DNA of 64,000 nt. Origin: an uncultured Pelagibacteraceae bacterium (GTDB taxonomy: Bacteria; Pseudomonadota; Alphaproteobacteria; Pelagibacterales; Pelagibacteraceae). Below are positions 55,368-64,000 of this stretch, piece by piece. The position numbers and the translations under genes were made by a program. The notes beneath the pieces are model-generated. The model was not told the DNA's origin. It did not search any database and saw only the letters and a program-made list of their open reading frames with translations. Positions within the stretch are counted from its first letter, which is position 1, and each line of letters begins with the position of its first letter. The stretch lies in contig CACLYY010000001.1 in the NCBI GenBank assembly GCA_902611265.1, positions 62,001 to 126,000 on the forward strand, read 5' to 3'.

Positions 55368-55423
55368 ATTTTCTTTTATTATAATTAGTGATCTAATACT
55401 ATGAGTTAAAATATATTAGTTCT

Positions 55424-55510
55424 GGGCGAATGGCGGAACTGGTAGACGCGTTGGACTCAAAATCCAATAGTAGCAATACTGTGAGAGTTCGATTCTCTCT
55501 TTGCCCACCA
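55424..55510 (+). tRNA. tRNA-Leu (anticodon CAA)
   Basis: The 87-base sequence folds as a class II tRNA. The acceptor is GGGCGAA / TTTGCCC (one G-T pair) with encoded CCA. The D-arm contains AACTGGTAGACGC, the anticodon arm is TTGGA CT CAA AA TCCAA (anticodon CAA, 55458-55460), the variable arm is about 15 bases with a pairing TAGTA...TACTG core, and the T-arm is GAGAG TTCGATT CTCTC. The long variable arm and CAA anticodon identify leucine (UUG codons). The downstream ligase begins 7 bases later. Confidence 0.97.
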
Positions 55511-55517
55511 GAAATTT

Positions 55518-57218
55518 ATGAATACAGAAAAAGTAAATAATCTTGTCGAATTATTTTTTGAAAATTATCAAAAACAAAATAAAAATAATAAACTTCTTAT
55601 ATCTTTAAAAGATCAAAATAATCAATTTACCTGGAAAGAAACTTTTAATTCTATTAGAAAAGTTTCTTCTGAAATAAAAAAATACTTAAAAAAAGGTGAT
55701 AGATGTTTGTTAATATCTGAAAATAGACCAGAATGGTTTATTACTGATCTTTCTATAATGTCATCAGCTGGAATAACTGTTCCAGCTTATACAACTTATG
55801 CAGAACGTGATTATGAGTATATCATTAATGATTGCACTCCAAGGTTAATGTTTGTTTCTAATCAGGAACAATTTAACAAGGTAAAAAACATAATTAATAA
55901 AAAACAATTTATTGAAAAAATATTTTCGTTTGAAGAGTTAGATTTAGATAAAAACAAATATATTAATTTAAAAGAGTTACTTTTAAATTTAGACCATGGT
56001 GATGAGAGTTTTCCAAAGTTAGATTTAAAAAGAATAGATCCTGCGTGTATTATTTATACCTCTGGCACACAAGGCAATCCTAAAGGAGTGATTTTAAGTC
56101 ATGGTGGTATTTTAAATAATTGTGAAGGTGCTTTAGATATTTTGAAACCTTTAATTACAAATCAAACTAGATTCTTAACTTGGCTACCTCTTTCACATTC
56201 TTATGAACATACTGTGCAATTTGTACAAATTAGTATCGGAGCAAAAGTATTTTATGCTGAGAGTATAGAAAAGCTCATTAAAAATATGAATGATTGTAAA
56301 CCTCAATTGATGACAGCTGTTCCTCGTTTTTATCAAAATTTATATCAAAAAATAAATGCTAGTTTTAATAAAGCTACTGGACTTAGAAAAAAATTGATAC
56401 TGAAAATGTTAGAGCTTGGAAAGAAAAAAATTCTAAAGCAGAATTTGTCATTGTTAGAAAAAATAATCGATAACCTTCTTGATAAGATTGTAAGAAAAAA
56501 AATAAAAGCCCAATTTGGAGGTGAACTTAAAACATTTGTGTCAGGGGGTGGGGCACTTGATAAAGATATTGGAGTTTTTCTGAATGCAATAGGCCTGCCT
56601 ACTTTACAAGGATATGGACTAACTGAAACCTCACCAGTAGTCAGTTGTAACCCAATACACGATATCAGAGTTGAGACTGTAGGCCCGCCATTTAAAGGTA
56701 ATGAAGTAAAAATAGCTGAAGATGGAGAAATCTTAGTTAAAGGAGAAAATGTAATGTTAGGTTATTGGAATAATGAGGAAGAAACTAAAAAAGTCCTTAA
56801 AGATGGCTGGTTACATACAGGAGATATTGGAATTTTTGAGAATGGTTATTTAAAAATTACTGATAGAAAAAAGGACATATTAATTACCCCAGGTGGAGAT
56901 AATATTTCACCTGTTAAAATAGAAAATGAGTTATCAAATTCAAATTTAATTGATCAGTCAATTGTCTATGGAGATGATAAACCTTATTTAGTGGCTCTAT
57001 TAGTTTTATCTGAAGAAAATATAAATATTTCTAATGAACAAATAGAAAAAGAAATTAGCAAAGTGAATAAAAAACTTTCAAAAATAGAACAAATAAAAAA
57101 ATTTTTTACAATTAGTGAAAAATTTTCAATTGAAAATGGAATGCTAACTCCAACTTTAAAACTTAAAAGATATAAAATAGTTACAAAATATAAAAATCAA
57201 TTTGAAAAACTTTATTAA
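55518..57218 (+). CDS. Long-chain fatty-acid--CoA ligase-type AMP-binding protein
   Basis: This 566-residue adenylate-forming enzyme has the ATP loop IIYTSGTQGNPKGVILSHGG, the substrate-binding GYGLTETSPVVSCNP, motif GWLHTGDIGIFENGYLKITD and RKKDILITPGGDNISP, and the catalytic C-terminal Lys region MLTPTLKLKRYKI. This is the pattern of bacterial FACL/long-chain acyl-CoA synthetases (FadD15 type). It would activate free fatty acids for beta-oxidation or lipid synthesis. It begins 7 bases after the tRNA, so a shared transcript is likely. Confidence 0.9.
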   Translation: MNTEKVNNLVELFFENYQKQNKNNKLLISLKDQNNQFTWKETFNSIRKVSSEIKKYLKKGDRCLLISENRPEWFITDLSIMSSAGITVPAYTTYAERDYEYIINDCTPRLMFVSNQEQFNKVKNIINKKQFIEKIFSFEELDLDKNKYINLKELLLNLDHGDESFPKLDLKRIDPACIIYTSGTQGNPKGVILSHGGILNNCEGALDILKPLITNQTRFLTWLPLSHSYEHTVQFVQISIGAKVFYAESIEKLIKNMNDCKPQLMTAVPRFYQNLYQKINASFNKATGLRKKLILKMLELGKKKILKQNLSLLEKIIDNLLDKIVRKKIKAQFGGELKTFVSGGGALDKDIGVFLNAIGLPTLQGYGLTETSPVVSCNPIHDIRVETVGPPFKGNEVKIAEDGEILVKGENVMLGYWNNEEETKKVLKDGWLHTGDIGIFENGYLKITDRKKDILITPGGDNISPVKIENELSNSNLIDQSIVYGDDKPYLVALLVLSEENINISNEQIEKEISKVNKKLSKIEQIKKFFTISEKFSIENGMLTPTLKLKRYKIVTKYKNQFEKLY

Positions 57219-57328
57219 AAAGTTTTAAAAAAACACTTTATTAATAGCGAATTATTTAACTTTTTTATATTTAAAAAAAAAAATAAAAAATAAAATTATT
57301 TTTCAAATTTTTTTTAAAAATTATATGT

Positions 57329-57387
57329 TTGACATAAGTAAGCAAAAAAAATAAAAATTAGTTATTAACGAATCATAAAGATTCGTT
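57329..57387 (+). promoter_or_regulatory. Promoter and leader hairpin of the Lys-rich peptide gene
   Basis: TTGACA (57329-57334), 17 bases, TAAAAA (57352-57357) make a plausible promoter in an otherwise very A/T-rich gap. Just after the expected start site, AACGAATC / GATTCGTT (57367-57374 and 57380-57387) form a perfect 8-bp hairpin with a 5-base loop. The ribosome-binding site AAGGGAG follows at 57397-57403. The rest of the 57219-57408 gap is homopolymer-rich with nothing recognised. Confidence 0.55.
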
Positions 57388-57408
57388 TATAAAAAAAGGG
57401 AGCTAAAG

Positions 57409-57492
57409 ATGGCTAAAAGAAGAAAAAAAGCTGCTAAAAAGAAAACTAAGAAAAAAGCTAAGAAAAAAGCTAAGAAGAAAAAAAGAAGATAG
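57409..57492 (+). CDS. Tiny Lys/Arg/Ala-rich basic peptide (27 aa)
   Basis: A 27-codon ORF with an excellent ribosome-binding site (AAGGGAGCTAAAG then ATG). It begins MAKRRKKAAKKKTKKK, continues with repeated AKKK units and ends in KKKKRR. Apart from Met, Ala and one Thr, every residue is Lys or Arg. The composition recalls histone H1 tails and other nucleic-acid-binding tails; binding to DNA, RNA or the ribosome is inference. It has its own promoter-like sequence, leader hairpin and strong terminator, which argues that it is a real, possibly abundantly expressed gene. Confidence 0.7.
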   Translation: MAKRRKKAAKKKTKKKAKKKAKKKKRR

Positions 57493-57514
57493 TTTAGTAT
57501 TCTTTTTAACTGAT

Positions 57515-57554
57515 AACGCTTCTCATGGCGCTTGCGTGGGGAGCGTTTTTTTTT
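57515..57554 (+). terminator. Rho-independent terminator after the Lys-rich peptide gene
   Basis: AACGCTTCTCAT pairs with GTGGGGAGCGTT (some G-T pairs) around a G+C-rich loop and is followed by eight or nine T. It lies 22 bases after the peptide stop codon and just touches the stop codon of convergent carD. Confidence 0.85.
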
Positions 57555-58392
57555 ACTCTGCTATTTCTGTATTATTCTCTTCCTCTGAGGGTAATTTATC
57601 CTCAATCTTTTGAATTTGTTTTTCCAAATTCCTTTTTAAAGCTTTATCAAGTTTTTTTTGGGCATCTTCTAAGTTTGAACCCATTACTATTTGGAATTCT
57701 GTTAAAAGCCTCTCGTAGGCTTTTTCAAATAATTGTCTTTCACTATAAGATTGATCAATCATTAAATCATCACCTTTATTAAGGTCTCTAACAACTTCAG
57801 CTAAATCATAAATTTTTCCAGAGGAAATTTTAGCCTCATATTCTTGAGCTCTTCTACTCCACATTGAACGTTTAATTTTTGGTTTACTTTTTAAAATACT
57901 CACACATTTATTAATTTGGTTGATAGTTGCTAATGGTCTTAAATGTGACTGTTTATTAACTGGTACCATACCGTTTGCCTTATCTTTTTCAAATTTTAAA
58001 ACATATGTCTCAACATCAATTCCACCAATATTGATTTTTTTTGTCTCAGTAATTTGGCCCACACCATGTTTTGGATAAACTACATAATCTTTAATTTTAA
58101 ATATTTTTTTTTCAGTTTCTTGTTTTTTTACTTTTTTGATCTCAGGTTTTTGCTCATTATTTTTTGTGATTCTCAAGGGATCTGATTTAACATCAATTTT
58201 ATCTTTGTCCTTTTTTCTTTGATCTTTTAATACCTTTTTTTTAATTGGTTCTTTTTTAACAATCTTTTTAATATTCTTTTTAGTTTTTGCTTCTTTTTTT
58301 GTTTGATTTAATTTTCTAACTTTTTTTATTTTTTTTTTAACTACTTTTTTTTTTTTCTTTTTATTCAAGATTTTCTTTAAAATATTTTTCAT
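57553..58392 (-). CDS. carD: CarD-family transcription regulator with Lys-rich N-terminal extension
   Basis: This 279-residue protein has a CarD RNA-polymerase-interacting domain beginning near residue 97 ([20 protein letters not shown]) and continuing to the helical [20 protein letters not shown] and [17 protein letters not shown] segments. The first ~95 residues are an extreme Lys-rich extension absent from typical CarD (about 170 residues). CarD stabilises open promoter complexes. The ATG lies 32 bases inside fdxA; a TTG at 58368 is an alternative start. Operon: helicase-TerB-fdxA-carD. Confidence 0.88.
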   Translation of the reverse strand: MKNILKKILNKKKKKKVVKKKIKKVRKLNQTKKEAKTKKNIKKIVKKEPIKKKVLKDQRKKDKDKIDVKSDPLRITKNNEQKPEIKKVKKQETEKKIFKIKDYVVYPKHGVGQITETKKINIGGIDVETYVLKFEKDKANGMVPVNKQSHLRPLATINQINKCVSILKSKPKIKRSMWSRRAQEYEAKISSGKIYDLAEVVRDLNKGDDLMIDQSYSERQLFEKAYERLLTEFQIVMGSNLEDAQKKLDKALKRNLEKQIQKIEDKLPSEEENNTEIAE

Positions 58393-58690
58393 ATTTATCT
58401 TTTACGTCTTTAAATTGTTCGTGATCCGCTGGAGGATCTTTTTTTTCACTAATGTTTGGCCAAATTTCTGCATATTTTTTGTTTACTTCTAACCACTTAC
58501 CACTGTTATCATCATTATCAGATATTATGGCGTCCACCGGACATTCTGGCTCGCAAACGCCACAATCTATACACTCATCCGGTTTAATTACAAGCATATT
58601 TTTACCTTCGTAGAAACAATCAACAGGACATACTTCAATACAATCCATTAATTTACATTTGATGCATTTATCATTTACCAAATATGTCAT
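58361..58690 (-). CDS. fdxA: Ferredoxin FdxA (7Fe type)
   Basis: This 109-residue ferredoxin has two cluster-binding regions: [20 protein letters not shown], with the altered spacing of a [3Fe-4S] site, and [18 protein letters not shown], a [4Fe-4S] site. The C-terminal extension ([20 protein letters not shown]) is typical of alphaproteobacterial FdxA. Partner unknown. Its start overlaps the TerB-like gene by 4 bases, and carD starts inside its end. Confidence 0.95.
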   Translation of the reverse strand: MTYLVNDKCIKCKLMDCIEVCPVDCFYEGKNMLVIKPDECIDCGVCEPECPVDAIISDNDDNSGKWLEVNKKYAEIWPNISEKKDPPADHEQFKDVKDKYEKYFKENLE

Positions 58691-59112
58691 ACTTTTTTTT
58701 TACTAACTTTCTCTTTAATATCACCAACAACTTTTGGATCTAGATATAGTAAACCTGATATTCTTCTCATTAAATTAGTTTCATACATGTCAGCGTCTTC
58801 ATCAGAATAAATAATATCCCACAAAGCCTCTATTATTATTTTTTTATCTTCCTCATCAATATTTTTAATCTCTCTTGTAAAATCCAGAATTTGATTAGAG
58901 TCTTTCTCTTTTTCTTCAGCAACTTGAATTATTCCATCAATTTTCTCAGCATTAGCACCCATTTCAATAATTGCATCTTTAATAATTTTTTTTTCTTTAT
59001 CAGTATAATTCTCATCAATTTTGGCAGAATGAATTAATAAACATGCAACCGCTATTATTGATGGGTGATTACTTTCCTTTTCAGTGTTTTCTTTTTTAAA
59101 AATATTGAACAT
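58687..59112 (-). CDS. TerB-like family protein
   Basis: This 141-residue all-helical protein has the TerB pattern: [20 protein letters not shown] with the acidic metal-binding loop [13 protein letters not shown], and later [26 protein letters not shown], a second SDEDAD acidic loop. Family members bind divalent metals; a role in tellurite resistance is not implied by the domain alone. It sits between the helicase and fdxA, overlapping each by a few bases. Confidence 0.82.
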   Translation of the reverse strand: MFNIFKKENTEKESNHPSIIAVACLLIHSAKIDENYTDKEKKIIKDAIIEMGANAEKIDGIIQVAEEKEKDSNQILDFTREIKNIDEEDKKIIIEALWDIIYSDEDADMYETNLMRRISGLLYLDPKVVGDIKEKVSKKKV

Positions 59113-61595
59113 TATTTTAGGTTAAGCTGTGACAGAACTCTAAATGGATTATCCTCGAAATTCTTATCGTTATCTTTCTTTATTATTTTTTTGAATGGGA
59201 TGTACTTAAAGTATAAGTCTTTATTTTTTTCATAAGTTTTATAATTCATTTTTTTAATTAATTTCACAAAATTTTCTTTATTACAACCTAACAAATTGAG
59301 CATTTCAGGAATTAACTTTACCTCTTTAGTCTTATCATCTGATTTAGTATTAAAAATCATAAGAAATAATCTCTCCAAAATATCTATTCTAACATATAAT
59401 TTTTCAAACTTTTCAAAACCACATAATAGCATTAAATTTTTATTGAGTATTTTTTTTTCCTCTAAAAAGTTCAATCCAAATGTTGGAGGTATAAAATCTA
59501 AACTTTTTTCGTTAAAGATTTTCCATAAAAGAATTCTTAATGATACCGAACTTGGTTTAAATAGTTTAAATAAAAAAACGTGGTATCTACCAAACTTTAC
59601 CCCTAAGTTTCTCATTTTTTTTCTTTCATCTTGATCAAGTTTATTTAAGTAGCCCAATACATCAACTCTCTTAACAACTCCATTATTTTCATAAAGATGA
59701 TAAGCTAAAGCTCTTAACTCTGAATTATTATCTTTAACATTTTTTAAATCTATTAAACTTTTCAGCTCAGTTTCAATTTTACTACTTATCCAATGCTGCA
59801 GATAAGAGTTTAGTCTTAATTTCTCATCATTTTCGATCATTTCATCAATAATTAATTGAATTTGGGGATTTAAATAATCAGAACCAGGTATTAATTTTGC
59901 TATCTGATTATTATTCCAATAAATTCTAAAATCTTCTTTTAGTTCAATTAAACCAGTTTCAATTATCTGTGTAATTCTTTTAATAATTTCAGGACCAACA
60001 TTTTGCCTAGCAGCCTTTTTTAAAGATTTAATATCTGCATCTAATGTATCTACCTTTAAATCTAAGTCTAATTTGAGACCCTTTAATCGTCCAATAAATT
60101 GTTGGTTTATCATTACTTTTTCATCATTAATAATTTCAGTTTCGAAAATAATATCTTGCTTCAAACCCTTTGCCAGAACGCTAGCTCTTTTATCAATAAA
60201 TGTTTTTGTTAATTCTTCGTGCAATCTGTCAGAAAGTCTGTCCTCAAGGTTTTTTGTTCTCTCTATCCAATAGTCTTGATTTTCAACCCAATTTGACTTG
60301 TTTGATACGTAAGCCCAAGTTCTAACATTTGCAATTCTATTTGATAAAGAATCTACATTACCATCTAACTTATCTAATAAGGATAGTTGCTCTTTCATAT
60401 ATTGGTTAGGAACTTTTTTATTTCCATTTGTTAAAAAGTTAAATATTTTACTCACTACTTCAAAATGATGACCATACGTTTTCTTTACAAAATCAGGTAT
60501 TTGACAACATTCCCAAAGTATTTTTAAGATTTCAGGATTATCTTGTATTTCTAAATTTGGAGCTTCTTTCAAAAAATATTTTAATACTTTTTCGTCTTGG
60601 CACTCATTAATCCTTCTTAACCATTCCTTATAAGGTTTTTCATCTAAAGATTTTATTAAAGAAACTTTATTTGAAAAATTTAATTTTGAGTTTCTCCAAA
60701 AGATTGTCTGTATGTCTGGAAAGCTATGTGTTTCTAATGCTTCAATTTCATCTGGTCCAATCTCTTTGCATTCACCTGTGGTTCCAAATATACCATCATT
60801 TAAATATCTTCCTGCTCTTCCCGCAATTTGACCGATTTCAGAAATATTTAAATTTCTCAATTTTTTACCATCAAATTTTTTTAAATTTGAAAAATAGATA
60901 TTATTAAGATCCATATTTATTCCCATACCAATCGCATCAGTGGCTACTAAATAATCAACATCACCAGATTGATATAAACTAACTTGAGCATTTCTTGTTT
61001 TGGGGCTTAGAGAACCCATCACAATAGCCGCCCCTCCTTTTTGACGTCGAATTAGCTCTGCTATAGCGTACACTTCCTCAGTAGAAAAGGCAATTACAGC
61101 ACTTTTTCTCTCTATCCTTGAAATTTTTTTGTGACCCCCAAATGATAATTTAGACAGTCTTTCTCTATTTTTAAATTCAATATCATCATCAAGTTTTTGA
61201 ACAATCTTTTTAATAGAGTTAGACCCCATTAACATTGTGAGTTTTTCACCTCTCATATTCAACAATCTATCTGTAAAAATATGACCTCTTTCGTGATCAT
61301 TGCACATTTGTATTTCGTCAATTCCTACAAAATCTAAATTTTTATCTAATGGCATTGACTCAACAGTGCACAAAAAATATTTTGCATTTATTGGAATAAT
61401 TTTTTCTTCACCAGTTATTAAAGCCACTTTTGATGTATCAACTTTCTTGATAATTTTGTCATAAACTTCTCTAGCCAAAAGTCTTAATGGAAAGCCGATC
61501 ATCCCCGAGTCAAAAGAAAGCATGGTTTCAATTGCTAAGAAGGTTTTTCCGGTATTTGTAGGGCCGAGAACTGCTGTGATCTTATTTTTTTTCAT
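59112..61595 (-). CDS. SUV3-like RNA/DNA helicase
   Basis: This 827-residue superfamily 2 helicase is related to mitochondrial SUV3. It has Walker A AVLGPTNTGKTFLAIETML, the Walker B variant FVGIDEIQMCNDHERGH, motif III LMGSN, and motif V/VI YLVATDAIGMGINMDLNN and IGQIAGRAGRYLNDGIFG. The C-terminal ~400 residues are a helical region found in alphaproteobacterial members. It likely unwinds RNA for decay by PNPase-type enzymes (inference from SUV3). First gene of the unit ending in carD. Confidence 0.9.
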   Translation of the reverse strand: MKKNKITAVLGPTNTGKTFLAIETMLSFDSGMIGFPLRLLAREVYDKIIKKVDTSKVALITGEEKIIPINAKYFLCTVESMPLDKNLDFVGIDEIQMCNDHERGHIFTDRLLNMRGEKLTMLMGSNSIKKIVQKLDDDIEFKNRERLSKLSFGGHKKISRIERKSAVIAFSTEEVYAIAELIRRQKGGAAIVMGSLSPKTRNAQVSLYQSGDVDYLVATDAIGMGINMDLNNIYFSNLKKFDGKKLRNLNISEIGQIAGRAGRYLNDGIFGTTGECKEIGPDEIEALETHSFPDIQTIFWRNSKLNFSNKVSLIKSLDEKPYKEWLRRINECQDEKVLKYFLKEAPNLEIQDNPEILKILWECCQIPDFVKKTYGHHFEVVSKIFNFLTNGNKKVPNQYMKEQLSLLDKLDGNVDSLSNRIANVRTWAYVSNKSNWVENQDYWIERTKNLEDRLSDRLHEELTKTFIDKRASVLAKGLKQDIIFETEIINDEKVMINQQFIGRLKGLKLDLDLKVDTLDADIKSLKKAARQNVGPEIIKRITQIIETGLIELKEDFRIYWNNNQIAKLIPGSDYLNPQIQLIIDEMIENDEKLRLNSYLQHWISSKIETELKSLIDLKNVKDNNSELRALAYHLYENNGVVKRVDVLGYLNKLDQDERKKMRNLGVKFGRYHVFLFKLFKPSSVSLRILLWKIFNEKSLDFIPPTFGLNFLEEKKILNKNLMLLCGFEKFEKLYVRIDILERLFLMIFNTKSDDKTKEVKLIPEMLNLLGCNKENFVKLIKKMNYKTYEKNKDLYFKYIPFKKIIKKDNDKNFEDNPFRVLSQLNLK

Positions 61596-61756
61596 TTCTA
61601 GTTTTGGTATGATTTTTTTAACCAGTACTATATATTGTTACCTCTGTAGAACAAAAATGGGCTAAAACTAGTCCGAATCATTAAAGAAAAAGTTCTCATT
61701 TTTATTATTTAACATATTAAGGTTATCATAATTTTAAAAAATTAAATATATTTTTT

Positions 61757-63715
61757 ATGTCTCAGAAACTATGGGAAGCTAATTCTCAAACAAAAGCGAA
61801 ATCAAATTTATTTGAATTTGAAAAATTTTTAGCAAAAAAATTTAACTATCTGCCTAAGAAAAATTATAAAAAATTGTTTGATTGGACAATTAAATATCCC
61901 AAATTATTTTGGTCTTCAGTTTGGGATTATTCAAATATCAAAGGTATTAAAAATGAGAAATTTCATTTTCCTGAAGAAATTATAAAAAGTAAATTTTTTG
62001 TAAAATCTAAATTAAATTATGCAGATAATTTATTATCAAAAAATGATAACTCAAAAGCTATTACGTTTGTAAGTGAAAATGGTTTCAGGGAGGAAAAGTC
62101 TTGGAAAAAATTGAATGATAATACCTTAAAATTAATTAATTTTTTTAAAGAAAATAAAATAAAAGAAAAAGATAGAATTGCAGCATATACAGTAAATCAA
62201 ATTGAGACAGTTGAGAGTTTTTTAGCTACTAGTGCAATAGGAGCTGTATGGTCATCATGTTCTCCAGATTTTGGAACACAAGGAGTTATAGAAAGATTTT
62301 CTCAAATTAAACCAAAACTTTTAATTATTACCGATAGATATTATTACAATGGCAAAGAAATAAATGTAATTGAAAGACTACCGTTCATTCTAAAAAAAAT
62401 TAAATCTATAAAAAGTGTACTTATCACAAATTATCCAGGTAAAAAAAATTTAAAACAATTAAAGTTAAAGGGGGTAAAAATTTACTATTATAAAAAATTA
62501 AAAAATAAAAAAATAAAACAGTTTTCATTCAAAAAATTTGATTTTGATAAAGAATTAGCAATTTTATATTCAAGTGGAACTACAGGCAAACCAAAGTGTA
62601 TATGTCACAGAGCCGGTGGCGTTTTACTTCAACATTTAAAAGAACACAAACTTCACTGTAACGTAAAACCAGGTGATAATGTATTTTATTTCACTACTTG
62701 TGGATGGATGATGTGGAATTGGCTAATGACTTTTTTAGCATCTAAGGCCTCAATAGTTCTTTTTGATGGTTTTCCAATGTATAAAAGAAGTGATTTGCTT
62801 CTAAAAATAGCTGAAAAAGAAAAAATTTCCCTATTTGGCATAAGTGCAAAATATATTGATCAATTAAAAAAATTAAATTTAAATATAAAGACTAAGTATA
62901 AACTAAAATATCTTAAAACTATTTGTTCTACTGGATCACCGTTATCATCTGATGGCTTTGATTATGTTTACAAGAATGTAAAAAAGAATGTTCATTTAGC
63001 GTCTATTGCAGGTGGCACAGACCTTGTTTCATGTTTTGTATTAGGAAATATTTACTCTCCTGTTTTTAGAGGTCAAATTCAAAATAACGGATTAGGAATG
63101 AATACAGATGTTTTTTCTGAAAAAGGAAATTCTTTAGTTAATAAAAAAGGTGAATTAGTTTGTAAATCACCATTCCCTTCAATGCCAATTTATTTTTGGA
63201 ATGATAAAAATAATAAAAAATATAAATCTGCTTATTTTGAAAAATATAAAAATGTTTGGCATCACGGAGATTATGCAGAAAGAAAAACTAACGGTGGATA
63301 TGTTATTTATGGAAGATCTGATGCAACACTTAATCCTGGGGGTGCTAGATTAGGTACTGCAGAGATTTACTCTATTGTTGATAAATTCAAAGAAGTAAAA
63401 GAGTCTATAGTTATTGGACAGTCGTGGGATAATGATGTGAGAATCATATTATTCATAGTTCTAAAAAAACCTAAAACACTAAATGAGATTTTATCTCTTA
63501 AATTAAAAAAGGCTATTCGTCAGAATGCATCTCCACGCCACGTACCAAAAAAAATAATTGAGGTCTCAGATATTCCTAGAACAAAAAATGGAAAAATAGT
63601 TGAACTTGCAGTTAAAAACATCATTGAAGGAAATAAAATAAAAAATATTCAAGCATTAATTAATCCATCAGTTTTATCTGAATATAAAAATATAGAAGAA
63701 CTTAAAAAACCATAA
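61757..63715 (+). CDS. Acetoacetyl-CoA synthetase
   Basis: This 652-residue acyl-adenylate enzyme of the acetoacetate-CoA ligase type begins QKLWEANSQTKAKSNLFEFE, with the ACS-like N-terminal motif FWSSVWDYSNIKG. The ATP loop is LYSSGTTGKPKCICHRAGG, and the region TTCGWMMWNWLMTFLASKA is characteristic of acetoacetate-CoA ligases. NPGGARLGTAEIYSIVDKF and the final catalytic Lys in PRTKNGKIVELAVK are intact. It would activate acetoacetate for ketone-body or PHB-type metabolism. The preceding 161 bases, shared with the divergent helicase, show no further feature. Confidence 0.92.
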   Translation: MSQKLWEANSQTKAKSNLFEFEKFLAKKFNYLPKKNYKKLFDWTIKYPKLFWSSVWDYSNIKGIKNEKFHFPEEIIKSKFFVKSKLNYADNLLSKNDNSKAITFVSENGFREEKSWKKLNDNTLKLINFFKENKIKEKDRIAAYTVNQIETVESFLATSAIGAVWSSCSPDFGTQGVIERFSQIKPKLLIITDRYYYNGKEINVIERLPFILKKIKSIKSVLITNYPGKKNLKQLKLKGVKIYYYKKLKNKKIKQFSFKKFDFDKELAILYSSGTTGKPKCICHRAGGVLLQHLKEHKLHCNVKPGDNVFYFTTCGWMMWNWLMTFLASKASIVLFDGFPMYKRSDLLLKIAEKEKISLFGISAKYIDQLKKLNLNIKTKYKLKYLKTICSTGSPLSSDGFDYVYKNVKKNVHLASIAGGTDLVSCFVLGNIYSPVFRGQIQNNGLGMNTDVFSEKGNSLVNKKGELVCKSPFPSMPIYFWNDKNNKKYKSAYFEKYKNVWHHGDYAERKTNGGYVIYGRSDATLNPGGARLGTAEIYSIVDKFKEVKESIVIGQSWDNDVRIILFIVLKKPKTLNEILSLKLKKAIRQNASPRHVPKKIIEVSDIPRTKNGKIVELAVKNIIEGNKIKNIQALINPSVLSEYKNIEELKKP

Positions 63716-63791
63716 TTTTATTTAAATTTATATAGACAACAATATTTGATTGTTATTAAATAGGTCTAATAACTAATAGATTGGAGAAAAT

Positions 63792-64000
63792 ATGTTTAAA
63801 AATTTATTTAAAAGTTCTCTAATGATTTTATTTTTGATGATAGGTTTATCAGGTAAATCATTTGCACAAGAACTTAAATTTTTTACAATTGGTACAGGTG
63901 GTACCGCTTATACTTATTATCCAGTTGGTGGAATGATTGCTAATGCAATTTCAAAACCACCAGGATCTAGAGAATGTGGTAAAGGTGGAAGCTGTGGAGT
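63792..64000 (+). CDS. TAXI-family TRAP transporter solute-binding protein, N-terminal part
   Basis: Only the first 69 or so codons are inside the window. A good ribosome-binding site (GGAGAAAAT) precedes the ATG. A signal peptide ends at SGKSFAQ, followed by LKFFTIGTGGTAYTYYPVGG and MIANAIS, the start of TAXI-type periplasmic binding proteins that feed DctM/DctQ-type TRAP transporters. The Cys in RECGKGGSCGV are unusual for the early part and may form a disulfide. Ligand not predictable. Confidence 0.88.
   Translation, partial: MFKNLFKSSLMILFLMIGLSGKSFAQELKFFTIGTGGTAYTYYPVGGMIANAISKPPGSRECGKGGSCG

Noticed and set aside
61598..61671. Inverted repeat CTAGTTTT ... AAAACTAG flanking the helicase/acetoacetyl-CoA synthetase intergenic region.
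   Set aside because: Arms are 58 bases apart and of low complexity; no T-run or other sign of function.
63740..63760. Short inverted repeat AACAAT / ATTGTT between acetoacetyl-CoA synthetase and the TAXI gene.
   Set aside because: Only 6 A/T-rich base pairs with no T-run; too weak to call a terminator.

Overview
The window is a gene-dense, strongly A+T-rich stretch of bacterial chromosome, with intergenic gaps of a few to about 270 bases and many overlapping genes. Gene content, gene order and codon use point to an alphaproteobacterium of the SAR11 (Pelagibacterales) type. Three things support this: a streamlined coding layout; alphaproteobacterial neighbourhoods (nfuA-tsaB-fur-miaB-phoH-ybeY-lnt-metK, irr beside fabA-fabB-fabI, coaBC-ubiB-ubiE next to mutM-rpsT-dnaA); and very Lys/Ile/Asn-rich proteins. 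I see no rRNA, CRISPR array, insertion sequence, prophage or integrated element. The window reads as core genome, not an island.

Layout. 1-1 kb: a partial L,D-transpeptidase divergent from a winged-helix regulator, followed by a 36-residue ArfA-like ribosome-rescue protein. 1-5.6 kb: sugar/adenosine kinase, nth and dapB, then two secreted proteins (a CRTAC1-like FG-GAP protein and an unrecognised Cys-rich one). 5.6-9.5 kb: the grpE-dnaK-dnaJ chaperone cluster with a 33-residue membrane protein after dnaJ and a sigma-32-like promoter before grpE. 9.5-20.3 kb: rdgB, the envelope set lpoA-like/rsmI/dolP, malic enzyme, murJ, trpS, nfuA, a Bax-like glucosaminidase and a polysaccharide deacetylase. 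20.3-33.2 kb: a long plus-strand information-processing run from tsaB to pnp. 33.2-39.4 kb: msrB, a small membrane protein and the fab operon, divergent from irr and from a rubrerythrin/Fe-S protein/DUF3501 unit. 39.4-48.5 kb: SH3 protein, moeB-like, dut, coaBC, ubiB, ubiE, then mutM, rpsT, dnaA and dnaN. 48.5-55.4 kb: plsC, lysA, an LptM-like lipoprotein and argH, divergent from tlpA, an esterase and HNH; then coq7, dsbB and DedA. 55.4-64 kb: tRNA-Leu(CAA), an acyl-CoA ligase, a 27-residue Lys/Arg-rich peptide gene, the helicase-TerB-fdxA-carD operon, acetoacetyl-CoA synthetase and the start of a TAXI-type TRAP binding protein.

Most genes are housekeeping: translation and RNA handling (nusA, infB, rbfA, rpsO, pnp, rpsT, miaB, tsaB, ybeY, rsmI), replication start (dnaA, dnaN), envelope assembly, ubiquinone synthesis, lysine/arginine synthesis and iron/peroxide control. 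The less ordinary content is a layer of very small genes: an ArfA-like peptide, a basic Lys/Arg/Ala peptide with its own promoter, leader hairpin and terminator, two small membrane proteins and an LptM-like lipoprotein. There are also repeated TTTAGAAT sites at the irr and rubrerythrin promoters, a strong hairpin inside the rubrerythrin operon, and several genes missing from otherwise conserved neighbourhoods (rimI, trmB, rimP, ylxR, truB). All calls come from reading the sequence alone. No similarity search or structure prediction was run.
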